64,000 nt of DNA from Antarctobacter albus. GTDB lineage: Bacteria > Pseudomonadota > Alphaproteobacteria > Rhodobacterales > Rhodobacteraceae. The stretch lies in the NCBI RefSeq assembly GCF_900101505.1, contig NZ_FMZI01000001.1:434001-498000 (forward strand), given 5' to 3'. The position numbers were made by a program, and so were the translations under genes. The notes below the pieces were generated by a model. It had not been told where the DNA came from, ran no database searches, and saw only the letters and a program-made list of their open reading frames with translations. Positions 7,688 to 17,100 of the stretch are shown here, in pieces; position 1 is the stretch's first letter; every line of letters starts with the position of its first letter.

Positions 7688-9202
7688 TCAGCCATTTCCG
7701 TCTCCGGTGAAACGCGCCGCATCCGCCGCCGCGCGCCGGATCGCGTTGGACTTGTGAACCGTCTCCTGGTACTCTGCCTCGGGATTGCTGTCATAGACCA
7801 CGCCGCCGCCGGCCTGGATGTAGAGCTTGCGGTCCTTTACCAGCGCGGTGCGCAGGGCGATGCACATGTCCATGTCGCCGCCGGCGCTGAAATAGCCGAC
7901 ACCACCGCCGTAGACGCCACGCTTTTCCGGTTCCAGTTCGTCGATGATCTCCATCGCGCGGACCTTTGGCGCTCCGCTGACGGTGCCCGCCGGAAGTCCG
8001 GCCAGCAGGGCCGACAGCGCGTCCTGATCCTCGGAGAGTTCACCGACCACGTTGGACACGATGTGCATGACGTGGCTGTAGCGTTCGATGATGAATTTCT
8101 CTGTCGGTCGGACGGTTCCGATCCTGGACACCTTGCCGGTGTCGTTGCGCCCGAGGTCCAGCAGCATCAGGTGTTCGGCCAGTTCCTTCTGGTCGGCCAG
8201 CAGATCCTCCTCCAGCGCCTTGTCCTCGGCCGGGGTCGCGCCACGGGGGCGGGTGCCCGCGATGGGACGGATCGTGACCTCTTTGCCGAAGACCCGAACG
8301 AGGATCTCGGGCGAGGCGCCGATCACCTGGAAGCCGCCGAAGTTGAAGTAGAACATGAAGGGCGACGGGTTGGTGCGTCTCAGCGAGCGATAAAGCGCAA
8401 ACGGCGGCAGGGGGAAATCCTGCGTCCAGCGCTGCGAAGGCACCACCTGAAAGATGTCGCCCGCCTTGATGTACTCCTTGGCCTTCTCGACCGCTGACAG
8501 ATAGGCGTCATGGGCAAAGTTGGAGACCGGTTCGCCCAGCTCTGCCGCGTCGCCCAGGTCGCGGCTGGCCTGCGGCAGGGCACGTTCCAGGTCGCGCACC
8601 GCGTCCATCACCCGTTCGGCGGCCTGCGCATAGGCGGCGCGGGCCGACAGCCCGTCCTGCACCCAGGCAGGAGAGACCACCGTTACCTCGCCCTTGACGC
8701 CGTCCAGAACAGCCACGACGGAGGGCCGCATCAGCAGCGCGTCGGGCAGGCCCAGCGGATCTGGGTTCACATCCGGAAGGTGTTCGACCAGGCGGATCAT
8801 GTCGTAGCCCAGGTAGCCGAAAAGCCCCGCCGCCGCCTGCGGCAGGTCGTCCGGAAGGTCGATCCGGCTCTCGGCCAGCAGCGCGCGCAGCGCCGTTAGC
8901 GGGTCGTCCTGCTGGGGCTCGAAGGCATCGGGATCAAAGCGCGCCATGCGGTTCAGGCGGCTCTGGTCCCCGTGGCATTGCCAGATCAGGTCCGGCTTCA
9001 TCCCGATGATCGAATAGCGCCCGCGCACCTCTCCGCCGGTCACGGATTCGAGCATGAAGGCATCGCGTGCCGCGCCGGTCAGTTTCAGCATCAGCGACAC
9101 CGGTGTGTCGAGATCGGCGGCCAGGCGGGCATAGACCACCTGGTTGCGGCCCGCCTCATAGGCAGCGGCGAAGCCGTCGAAGGAAGGGATAAGCTGTACC
9201 AT
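7688..9202 (-). CDS. trpE: Anthranilate synthase component I
   Basis: TrpE converts chorismate and ammonia to anthranilate, the first committed step to tryptophan. The 504-residue length is typical. The C-terminal chorismate-binding domain carries PIAGTRPRG, the LDLGRNDTGKVSRIGTV stretch, a GTVSGAPKVRAMEIIDELEP segment and the terminal IQAGGGVVYDSNPE motif. It begins five bases after the stop of the PpiD-like gene and is probably co-transcribed with it. The glutaminase subunit gene trpG does not follow in this window. I see no leader peptide with tandem Trp codons. Confidence 0.97.
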   Translation of the reverse strand: MVQLIPSFDGFAAAYEAGRNQVVYARLAADLDTPVSLMLKLTGAARDAFMLESVTGGEVRGRYSIIGMKPDLIWQCHGDQSRLNRMARFDPDAFEPQQDDPLTALRALLAESRIDLPDDLPQAAAGLFGYLGYDMIRLVEHLPDVNPDPLGLPDALLMRPSVVAVLDGVKGEVTVVSPAWVQDGLSARAAYAQAAERVMDAVRDLERALPQASRDLGDAAELGEPVSNFAHDAYLSAVEKAKEYIKAGDIFQVVPSQRWTQDFPLPPFALYRSLRRTNPSPFMFYFNFGGFQVIGASPEILVRVFGKEVTIRPIAGTRPRGATPAEDKALEEDLLADQKELAEHLMLLDLGRNDTGKVSRIGTVRPTEKFIIERYSHVMHIVSNVVGELSEDQDALSALLAGLPAGTVSGAPKVRAMEIIDELEPEKRGVYGGGVGYFSAGGDMDMCIALRTALVKDRKLYIQAGGGVVYDSNPEAEYQETVHKSNAIRRAAADAARFTGDGNG

Positions 9203-9207
9203 CGTCT

Positions 9208-11052
9208 CTACTGGAAGTTCGCGTGAACGGCGTTGATCGCCGCCTGGTCCAGGTCCACGCCGGCGCGGTCCTGGATGTCCGAGGCGAGGGCGCGGAACAG
9301 GTCCTGTGCCACCGCCTGCGCGGCCTGGTCGCGGAACAGCTGTGCCAGTTGCTTGGCCTGTTCGTCATCGGGGTCAACATCCAGGATCTCATCCAGCCGG
9401 ACCACGATGGCCGAGTCGCCGGTGCTGACGGCCCGGACCTGGTTCGGCTCCATGTCAAAGACAGCCTCCAGCACTGCACGCGGCACAGCGCCGAAAGAGG
9501 TCCGGGTCAGGGCCTCTTCGGTCTGGGCCGTCAGGTTCAGCCCTTCGAAGGTGACGCCTTCGCTCAGTTGGCCCGCCAGTGCTTCGGCCTGTTTCAACAA
9601 CGCATCCGCCTTTTGCGCCTCGCGCCAGTCAGCCTCGACCCGCACGCGCACCTCGTCGAAGGGGTAGGGGGCGGGGGGCTCGATCGCGTCCAGACGCAGG
9701 GCAAAGACACCGCCGTCTCCCAGCGTGGCGATGGCCGGGTAGTCGCCGTCCTTCACCGCCTCTGCCGCGTCGCGGAAGGCAGGGTAACCCGCGATGCCCT
9801 CGTCGTTGTCGCCGGTCCAGCCGATCTGTCCCAGGTCAAGATCGGTGGTTGCCGCCAGTTCCTCGAGCGTGAGGCCCGCGGCCAGTTCATCGTCATAGCC
9901 TTGTGCCTGCGCGTCGATCACGCGGCGGGCCCGGTCCAGCGCCAGTTCGCCGCGCAATCCGGGAACCGCATCCTCGAATGAGGTCAGCTGCGCCGGCAAG
10001 ACGGCGTTGATCCGGAACAGGGCCGGGCCAAGAGGCGTCGGTGCGGGGCCGACGACCTGGCCGACGGAACCGTCAAAGACCGCGTCCGCCGCGTCGCGCA
10101 GGTCGGCGCGTGTGACATCGCCCATGTCGGTGTCTTCCAGCGCAAGACCACGTTCATCCACGAGGTCGCCAAAACCGATCTCACCCGAGGTGATGCGGGC
10201 CAGGGCGGCCTCTGCGGCGGCAGTGTCGTTGAAGACGAGACGCTCCACGAGACGCCGCTCGGGCAGGTCGAACTCGTCCTTGCGCTCGTCATAGGCGGCG
10301 CGCAGGCTGTCCTCGTCCACCTCGACGCTGTCGACCAGCATCTCGGGCGTCACCCAGGCGTAGGTCAGGCGCTTGGTCTCGGGGCGGGTGAACTTGTCGA
10401 TGTTGTCATCGTAGTGCGCGCGCAGGATCTCTTCGGTCGGCGTGGTGACGCCGAGGTCCAGCTGGCTTTCACCGACGACGGCCCAGGTGATGCTGCGGCG
10501 TTCGGCGGTATAGCCGATCAGAGTGTCGACATAGGCATCGGGCAGGCGGATGCCGGCCAGAACGGCGCTCTGCAGCAGCGAACTGGCGCTTTCGTTGCGC
10601 AGCTTTTCCTCGAACTCGCGTTCCTTGAGGCCCGCGTTTTCCAGCGTCAACTTGTAGGCTTCGCGGTTGAAACTGCCGTCCACGGCCTGAAAGGCGCGGA
10701 TCTGGCGCAGGTCCTCGGCCAGGCGCGTGTCCCCGATGGACAGGCCCAGCGTGTCGGCCTCGTTCTCCAGCGCGGCGGTGACGACCAGCTGGCTCAGAAC
10801 CTGCTGTGTCAGGCCCAGGCTTTGCGCCTGCTGGAAGGACAGCGCCTGTCCGCTCTGCTGCTGGATGTTGCGGATCTCGTTCTGCAGCGACCTGAAATAG
10901 TCATTGGTCGAGATCTCGGCCTCGCCAACCTTGCCGATCGACCGCACTGTGCCCGAGAAGTTGGTGGCGCCGAAACCGCCCAGGCCCAGCAGCAAGAGCC
11001 CCAGCAGACCCCAGACCAGGTACTTTGCCACGCCGCTCTTCTTGTCCGCCAT
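9208..11052 (-). CDS. PpiD/SurA-type periplasmic folding chaperone, peptidylprolyl isomerase family
   Basis: This 614-residue protein has an N-terminal membrane anchor at about residues 10-31 (YLVWGLLGLLLLGLGGFGA). A SurA-like N-terminal chaperone segment with the NDYFRSLQNEIRNIQQQSG pattern follows, then a parvulin-like middle region around residues 240-350, and a C-terminal helical part. This is the architecture of PpiD, which helps newly exported proteins fold at the inner membrane. The parvulin region looks divergent, so isomerase activity is uncertain. The gene precedes trpE with a 5-base gap. Confidence 0.88.
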   Translation of the reverse strand: MADKKSGVAKYLVWGLLGLLLLGLGGFGATNFSGTVRSIGKVGEAEISTNDYFRSLQNEIRNIQQQSGQALSFQQAQSLGLTQQVLSQLVVTAALENEADTLGLSIGDTRLAEDLRQIRAFQAVDGSFNREAYKLTLENAGLKEREFEEKLRNESASSLLQSAVLAGIRLPDAYVDTLIGYTAERRSITWAVVGESQLDLGVTTPTEEILRAHYDDNIDKFTRPETKRLTYAWVTPEMLVDSVEVDEDSLRAAYDERKDEFDLPERRLVERLVFNDTAAAEAALARITSGEIGFGDLVDERGLALEDTDMGDVTRADLRDAADAVFDGSVGQVVGPAPTPLGPALFRINAVLPAQLTSFEDAVPGLRGELALDRARRVIDAQAQGYDDELAAGLTLEELAATTDLDLGQIGWTGDNDEGIAGYPAFRDAAEAVKDGDYPAIATLGDGGVFALRLDAIEPPAPYPFDEVRVRVEADWREAQKADALLKQAEALAGQLSEGVTFEGLNLTAQTEEALTRTSFGAVPRAVLEAVFDMEPNQVRAVSTGDSAIVVRLDEILDVDPDDEQAKQLAQLFRDQAAQAVAQDLFRALASDIQDRAGVDLDQAAINAVHANFQ

Positions 11053-11082
11053 CTCGACCTCCCGCTGTCGGTTTGCCCCTGT

Positions 11083-12279
11083 CTATGCGGCTCCCCCGGG
11101 GGCTGCAAGAGGCCCGTCGACCTGCGCCAGCCTGCGCGCGAACTCGGCGATCCCCGCGCGGTCGGTATTGGCAAAGGCAACCCGGAACTGCCGGTCGCCG
11201 CTGGGATCGCCCTCGGGGGTGAACATCGTCGCCGGCAGGATCAGAACGCCCACCTCGCGCACCAGCCGGGGTGCCAGCGTGGCAGAGCCTTCGGCAAAGG
11301 GATGTTCGATATAGGCAAAATACGCGCCGCAGCCCAGAAGCCGCCAGCCGCGCGCGGCCAGCGGTGCAAAATGTTCCTCGATCGCGGCGCGGCGGTCCAG
11401 GATCTCCTCGCGCTGTTCGGCCTTCCACTGGTCCAGGTTCTCCAGCCCCCAGAGCGCGGCACGCTGTCCAAGAGAGGGGGCGCAGATCGCCACCGTGTCC
11501 TGGAACTTCTCGATCTGGTGCAGCAACTCCGGCTGGCCGATGACCGCGCCGACGCGATGGCCGGTCAGCCGGTAGGCCTTGGAAAAACTGTAGAGCTGTA
11601 CCAGTGTCCGGTCCCAGTCCGCGCGGGTCAGCAAGGCATGCGGGGCACCCCTGCGCGAGTCGAAATCGCGATAGGTCTCATCGACAATCAGGCGGATACC
11701 GGCCTCGGCGCAGAGGTCATGAAACCCTTCCAGCACCTCCGCCGGGTATTCCACGCCGCAGGGATTGTTGGGGCTGACAAGCACGATGGCCCGGGTATGC
11801 GGCGTGATCAGTGCGCGCGCGTCCTCCGGGTCGGGGACGAGGGTCGCACCACAGGTCAGGGGCACCGCGTGCACCCCGGTCATGTCCAGCCACATCTTGT
11901 GATTGAAGTACCACGGCACGGGCAGGATCACCTCGTCGCCCTCGCCGCAAGTGGCTGCGATGGTCGCCGCAAAGGCCTGGTTGCAGCCTGCCGTGATGCC
12001 GACCTGCGCCGACGCGACCGTGCCGCCATATCGCCGTGCCCAGTCCGCGGCCAGCGCCTCGCGCAGCGCGGGCAGGCCCAGAACCGGACCGTAGAGGTGG
12101 CTGGCCGGGTCTTCCAGCATCTCTGCCATCGCTGCGCGCATTGGCGCGGGCGGCGGATCTGCCGGCGCGGCCTGGCTGAGGTTGATCAGGGGCCGGTCCG
12201 CCGGAAAATCCACCCCTTTCAGCCAGCGCTGCGCCGCCGGGATGGGCGGAAAAAAGGTTGCCTCAGTGCGCGTGACCAT
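11083..12279 (-). CDS. Class I/II pyridoxal-phosphate aminotransferase
   Basis: This 398-residue fold-type I aminotransferase shows the SPNNPCGVEYP substrate/cofactor motif, an IVDETYRDF segment (Asp contacting the PLP ring nitrogen) and SFSKAYRLTGHRVGA, in which Lys forms the Schiff base. The family transaminates amino acids or related donors; the sequence does not settle the substrate. It ends 30 bases upstream of the PpiD gene start and may share a transcript with it and trpE. The start at 12279 gives the usual N-terminus. Confidence 0.92.
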   Translation of the reverse strand: MVTRTEATFFPPIPAAQRWLKGVDFPADRPLINLSQAAPADPPPAPMRAAMAEMLEDPASHLYGPVLGLPALREALAADWARRYGGTVASAQVGITAGCNQAFAATIAATCGEGDEVILPVPWYFNHKMWLDMTGVHAVPLTCGATLVPDPEDARALITPHTRAIVLVSPNNPCGVEYPAEVLEGFHDLCAEAGIRLIVDETYRDFDSRRGAPHALLTRADWDRTLVQLYSFSKAYRLTGHRVGAVIGQPELLHQIEKFQDTVAICAPSLGQRAALWGLENLDQWKAEQREEILDRRAAIEEHFAPLAARGWRLLGCGAYFAYIEHPFAEGSATLAPRLVREVGVLILPATMFTPEGDPSGDRQFRVAFANTDRAGIAEFARRLAQVDGPLAAPGGAA

Positions 12280-12300
12280 CGGCTTGCTCCAACCAATCGT

Positions 12301-12372
12301 TTCTTTGGGTTTGAAAATACCTCGGGAGCGCGAGGGCAGCGCCCTCGCCGGGGGTTTGGGGGCCTGCCCCCA
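12301..12372 (-). repeat. Downstream repeat element, copy C (after gpt)
   Basis: Read on the minus strand this follows the gpt stop by about 42 bases. It has two perfect GC hairpins (TTGGGGGC/GCCCCCAA and GCGAGGGC/GCCCTCGC) and then the tail CCCGAGGTATTTTCAAACC. The tail matches copies A and B with small differences. The hairpin sequences differ from theirs, so the tail is the conserved part. Confidence 0.8.
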
Positions 12373-12414
12373 AGAGTGAGAGGGCGCCGTCAGGCGCGCC
12401 TTTGGATCACGCCG

Positions 12415-12933
12415 TCAATCGTCGCCGCGATAGGGTTTGACGTATTGCAGTGCCATGTCCCAGGGGAAGAAGATCCAGGTGTCCTGGCTGACCTCGGTGA
12501 TGAAGGTATCGACCTGCGGGCGGCCCTGCGGCTTGGCATAGACCGTTGCCACATGCGCCTTGGGGTACAGGCTGCGCACCAGTTCCAGCGTCTTGCCGCT
12601 GTCGACCAGGTCGTCGATGATCAACACGCCTTCGCCTTCACCCACCAGCGCCGCATCCGGGGATTTCAGAACCTGCGCCTCGCGCCGCTGATCGGCCTTG
12701 CCGCCGCCCGAGTGATAGCTCTTGACGCTGATCGTATCGACGGTGCGGATGTCCAGCTCACGCGCCACGATCATCGCGGGCGCCATGCCGCCTCGGGTGA
12801 TCGCCACAACCGCCTTCCAGTAACCATTGTCCGGCCCCTGTCCCTGGAGCCGCCAGGCCAGTGCCCGCGCATCCCGGTGCAGCTGGTCCCAGCTGACGTG
12901 GAAGCCTTTTTCGTGTGGCAGGCGGTCGGTCAT
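12415..12933 (-). CDS. gpt: Xanthine/guanine phosphoribosyltransferase
   Basis: Gpt salvages xanthine and guanine by attaching them to PRPP. The 172-residue protein has the PRPP-binding signature [17 protein letters not shown] and an [17 protein letters not shown] segment. The C-terminal WIFFPWDM matches Gpt rather than Hpt proteins. It is transcribed in the same direction as the upstream LysE gene, about 70 bases away, and its stop is followed by repeat copy C. Confidence 0.94.
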   Translation of the reverse strand: MTDRLPHEKGFHVSWDQLHRDARALAWRLQGQGPDNGYWKAVVAITRGGMAPAMIVARELDIRTVDTISVKSYHSGGGKADQRREAQVLKSPDAALVGEGEGVLIIDDLVDSGKTLELVRSLYPKAHVATVYAKPQGRPQVDTFITEVSQDTWIFFPWDMALQYVKPYRGDD

Positions 12934-13002
12934 GGCAATCTCCTCGGCAAGCGCTGTGGACAGAGCCTATACGTCAGCGGCACAGCACGGGGCAAGCGCT
13001 CG

Positions 13003-13605
13003 TTACCGCGACAGCAAGAGCCGCAGCCCCAGCGCCCCCAGCAGGGCCGCCGCGACCCTGTCGATCACCGGCTTGGCCCGCAGGTAGCCGGCGCGGGCAG
13101 GCGCGGTCGACAAGAGGGCGGCAAACAGCCCGTAGACCGTGACTTCGACAAGGAAATGGTTGGCCACGATCAGCGCCTTGACCCCGAGCCCCATGTCGGC
13201 GGGAAAGATCACCACCAGCACGGAGGCCGCGAAAAGCACTGATTTCGGGTTCAGCAGGTTCACCAGCAACCCGCCCAGAAAGGCATTGGCGCCGGGGCGT
13301 GCGCTGTCGGACACGGGCTTGCGCGCATCGCGCCAAAGGCCCCAGGCAATCCACATGAGATAAAGTGCGCCCGCCAATTTCATGGCGCCATAGGCAAAGG
13401 GAAAGAGCGAAAAGATCACCTCCAGCCCCAACAGCGCGGCCCCGGTCCAGCAAGCGGCCATCAGGCCAAGGCCAATGCCGGTGGCAAAGCCTGTGCGGAA
13501 CCCGCCCGCAATCGACTGGCGCAACGCATAAAGCAGCGCAGGCCCCGGCGCGGCCATCGCGGCCAGAAGGGTCAGGTTGAAGGCAAGCAGATGTGTCCAG
13601 GTCAT
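13003..13605 (-). CDS. LysE/RhtB-family amino acid exporter
   Basis: This 200-residue integral membrane protein begins MTWTHLLAFNLTLLAAMAAPGPALLYALRQ, in which the APGP pattern after the first membrane segment is typical of the LysE/RhtB superfamily. About six hydrophobic segments are visible. The family exports amino acids or related compounds; the substrate is not predictable here. The ATG at 13605 has AAGGAG seven bases upstream; an in-frame ATG at 13662 would add an atypical hydrophilic leader. Confidence 0.9.
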   Translation of the reverse strand: MTWTHLLAFNLTLLAAMAAPGPALLYALRQSIAGGFRTGFATGIGLGLMAACWTGAALLGLEVIFSLFPFAYGAMKLAGALYLMWIAWGLWRDARKPVSDSARPGANAFLGGLLVNLLNPKSVLFAASVLVVIFPADMGLGVKALIVANHFLVEVTVYGLFAALLSTAPARAGYLRAKPVIDRVAAALLGALGLRLLLSR

Positions 13606-13660
13606 GGTGGCGGCTCCTTCGCGGCACGGGATCAGAACGTCAGAGCACGGTGCCGATGTC

Positions 13661-13693
13661 AAACGAAGAGGCCCCGGCGCGCAGGCCGGGGCC
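13661..13693 (-). terminator. Intrinsic terminator of fabI
   Basis: GGCCCCGGC/GCCGGGGCC forms a 9-bp stem with a 6-nt loop, followed on the minus strand by TCTTCGTTT. It starts 40 bases after the fabI stop. Confidence 0.7.
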
Positions 13694-13733
13694 GGATTTC
13701 GTTGCGATCCTGTCCGTCAGACGGGCAGGGCGC

Positions 13734-14540
<807 letters not shown>

Positions 14541-14699
14541 GAGCGCCCTTTCCGCCAGATCGTCGATGGAGCGACCTTTAGGCGATCGGTCCGGGACCAT
14601 CAAGCCTGCCGTGTGTCCAAAACAGGGCTTGCATCCGGCGCGACACAGGTCACATTCCCGGCGCGTCCGGCCCGAAACGGACAGAAGGAGACCATGACG

Positions 14700-15305
14700 A
14701 TGAGCGACCGCAGCGGGATTTTCGCAGGCGACGACCCTTTTCAGATCGCCCGCAACTGGCTGGCAGAGGCCGAGGCCAAGGAGATCAACGATCCCAACGC
14801 CATCGCGCTGTCGACTGTCGATGCCGATGGTCTGCCCAATGCGCGCATGGTCCTGCTCAAGGAGATCGAGGCGGATGCCTTCGTCTTCTATACCAACTAC
14901 GAAAGCGCCAAGGCCGGCGAGATCGACCAGGCGGGCAAAGCGGCCTTCGTCATGCACTGGAAATCCCTGCGCCGCCAGGTCCGTGTCCGTGGCCTTGTCG
15001 AAAAGGAAGAGGGGCCGCAGGCGGATGAGTATTATGCCTCGCGCTCGATCAAGAGCCGTCTTGGCGCCTGGGCCAGCCGTCAAAGCCGCCCGCTGGACAG
15101 TCGCACGGCGCTGATGGCCGAGGTGGCCCGCGTCACGGCCCGGCATGGCGCCAACCCGCCGCGCCCGCCGTTCTGGGGCGGTTACCGGATTCGGCCCGTG
15201 GAGATCGAATTCTGGGCAGATGGCGCATTTCGCCTCCACGACAGGTTTCGTTGGGCGCGAAAGGATATGTCCGCCCCTTGGACTGTTGACCGTCTCAACC
15301 CGTGA
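14700..15305 (+). CDS. pdxH: Pyridoxamine 5'-phosphate oxidase
   Basis: PdxH oxidises pyridoxine or pyridoxamine phosphate to pyridoxal phosphate with FMN, the final step of B6 synthesis and salvage. The 201-residue protein shows the FMN-binding stretches ARMVLLKEI and FYTNYESAK, and the C-terminal [14 protein letters not shown] and DRFRW segments. AGAAGGAG is nine bases before the ATG at 14700 and only three before the ATG at 14694, so 14700 is preferred. It is divergent from fabI. Confidence 0.96.
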   Translation: MSDRSGIFAGDDPFQIARNWLAEAEAKEINDPNAIALSTVDADGLPNARMVLLKEIEADAFVFYTNYESAKAGEIDQAGKAAFVMHWKSLRRQVRVRGLVEKEEGPQADEYYASRSIKSRLGAWASRQSRPLDSRTALMAEVARVTARHGANPPRPPFWGGYRIRPVEIEFWADGAFRLHDRFRWARKDMSAPWTVDRLNP

Positions 15306-15447
15306 AGCATACTGAAAACAGGTAGAAAAACAGGCCTGTACACTAGGTTTTCAAGGGGCGCCGTTAGCCTATCTGACACAAAAAAGGTCATTTCCCCGGG
15401 CTTGCGCTGTCCGCGGGCTTTGTTTCAAGAGGTCGGATGGGGATAAG

Positions 15448-15996
15448 ATGGTACAATCGGGAACGACGTTGACACGAGAGGACACGGAAAACGAAGCGGT
15501 CTCCGGACGGGTGAAATGGTTTGATCCCGTCAAAGGCTTCGGATTTGTCATTTCGGACTCGGGTGGTCCGGATATTTTGTTGCACGCGAATGTTCTGCGG
15601 AACTTCGGACAGAGTTCCGTCGCCGATGGTGCGCGCATAGAAATCACGGTCCAACGCACCGACAGGGGTGTTCAGGCGACGCAGGTGCTGAAGGTGGAAC
15701 CGCCGGAGGCCCCGGAAAGCGCGCCGCTTGCGGATTTCGAACAACTCGCCCCCGAGGTCATGGCCCAGGCAACGCTGGAACCGGCGCGTGTCAAGTGGTT
15801 CGACAAGGCCAAGGGTTTCGGGTTTGCAAATGTCTTCGGAAAACCGGAAGATGTGTTCATTCATATCGAGGTCCTGCGCCGGTCGGGCCTCGCGGATCTG
15901 CAACCGGGCGAAGCCCTTGCGATCCGCGTGGTCGAGGGCAAGCGCGGACGCATGGCGATGGAAGTGAACGCATGGGAAAGCGCCTTGTCGCGTTGA
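15448..15996 (+). CDS. Double cold-shock-domain protein
   Basis: This 182-residue protein has two cold-shock domains. One is at about residues 13-72 (GRVKWFDPVKGFGFV with RNP1-like KGFGFV) and the second at about 111-178 (ARVKWFDKAKGFGFA). A linker rich in Glu and Pro joins them. CspA-type domains bind single-stranded nucleic acid and act as RNA chaperones or antiterminators. Two-domain versions are common in alphaproteobacteria. The second domain has VFIHIEVLRRSG where single-domain proteins have VFVH. Its 3' end overlaps the next gene by 25 bases. Confidence 0.93.
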   Translation: MVQSGTTLTREDTENEAVSGRVKWFDPVKGFGFVISDSGGPDILLHANVLRNFGQSSVADGARIEITVQRTDRGVQATQVLKVEPPEAPESAPLADFEQLAPEVMAQATLEPARVKWFDKAKGFGFANVFGKPEDVFIHIEVLRRSGLADLQPGEALAIRVVEGKRGRMAMEVNAWESALSR

Positions 15997-16796
15997 GTTT
16001 GGTTGCCACGTTGGTTGCGTGGCCGGTCTGGAGCCAGGACGAAGGCTCTGTCATTCTGGAACAGGAAACGGCGCCTCCGCCACTGGCGGCCCAGGCACCC
16101 GTTGATGCGGCCCCGGACACCGCCCCGGTCGAGGACGGCCCGACCCCGGCAGATCCGGTGGCCGAGGTCCCCGTGCTGGATCCCGGTCCGGATGCTCCGG
16201 AGGAAAGCGAACCCGTGGCGCGGGTGACGCCCGATCCCGCGGACCCCGCCGAAGAGGCGCGCGAGCCCGAACCGGCGCAGGAACCGTCTGACGAAAAGCC
16301 GCCGTTGATCAATCCGATCCTGCCGATCGGCGACGAACCGCTGGCCGATGCCGCGCCCGAACCGACCAAGGTGAGCGACCCCGACAACCGCGTCGGAGAA
16401 TGCCGCGAGGACACTCTTTATGTGCGCGGCGGTCATGCCCTGGCCCGTTTCAACGTGGACGTGGCGGACACGCCCGACAGCCGGGCGCAGGGGTTGATGA
16501 ACGTCAAATCCATGCCGGCAAGCAAGGGCATGCTGTTCATCTACCCGGCGCCGCAGCCGGTGGCGTTCTGGATGAAGAACACTTTTATCCCGCTCGACAT
16601 CATCTTTGCCGACAGCCAGGGCGTGGTGGTCCACGTCCATGCGAATGCCAAGCCGCATGACGAAACCTCCATCCCCGGAGGCGAGCAGGTTCAGTTCGTG
16701 CTCGAGATCAACGGCGGCTATGCCCGGATGCTGGGGATCAAGGAAGGGGCGCAAATGCGCCACCCGGCGATCCGCCGCGCCGCCTGGCCCTGCTGA
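15972..16796 (+). CDS. DUF192-domain exported protein
   Basis: This 274-residue protein has a signal peptide (GKRLVALSLVATLVAWPVWS, cleaved near residue 22). An Ala/Pro/Asp/Glu-rich low-complexity linker of about 115 residues follows, then a DUF192 domain at about residues 145-270 (RAQGLMN, MLFIYP, FWMKNTFIPLDIIF). DUF192 proteins are small exported beta proteins of unclear function. The ATG at 15972 lies inside the cold-shock gene in another frame, so translation is probably coupled. The linker is longer than in most family members I know. Confidence 0.85.
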   Translation: MGKRLVALSLVATLVAWPVWSQDEGSVILEQETAPPPLAAQAPVDAAPDTAPVEDGPTPADPVAEVPVLDPGPDAPEESEPVARVTPDPADPAEEAREPEPAQEPSDEKPPLINPILPIGDEPLADAAPEPTKVSDPDNRVGECREDTLYVRGGHALARFNVDVADTPDSRAQGLMNVKSMPASKGMLFIYPAPQPVAFWMKNTFIPLDIIFADSQGVVVHVHANAKPHDETSIPGGEQVQFVLEINGGYARMLGIKEGAQMRHPAIRRAAWPC

Positions 16797-16850
16797 TCTG
16801 TCAAAAGGGCTTTTCAAGCCCGTCTCGTGCGGCTAGACCGCACGGACCGT

Positions 16851-16927
16851 CGGGGCGTAGCGCAGCCTGGTAGCGCGTCTGTTTTGGGTACAGAAGGTCG
16901 TGAGTTCGAATCTCGCCGCCCCGACCA
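16851..16927 (+). tRNA. tRNA-Pro (TGG anticodon)
   Basis: This is a 77-nt cloverleaf with acceptor stem CGGGGCG/CGCCCCG, encoded CCA, T loop TTCGAAT and anticodon loop TTTTGGGT containing TGG. A hairpin (GAAACACCTT/AAGGTGTTTC, 16950-16973) follows about 20 bases downstream and may help end the transcript. Confidence 0.95.
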
Positions 16928-17100
16928 TTTTCCTGCAAGAGACTGTTTAGAAACACCTTCTTGAAGGTGTTTCGTAGCGCATACCGCCGCCCCTGAAGCG
17001 CATGCGGCATGGAGTGGCCTGATTTTTCGGGACCCTTTGAAACTTTCCGATTCCTGAGACGTGGCTACGAGCACGCGACAAGCGACAGGAGGAAGTTTTC

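Noticed and set aside
7536-7757. A 73-codon plus-strand frame between sufE and trpE with a GAGGAG upstream.
   Set aside because: It runs through a repeat copy and into the 3' end of trpE in antisense, and its composition looks random.
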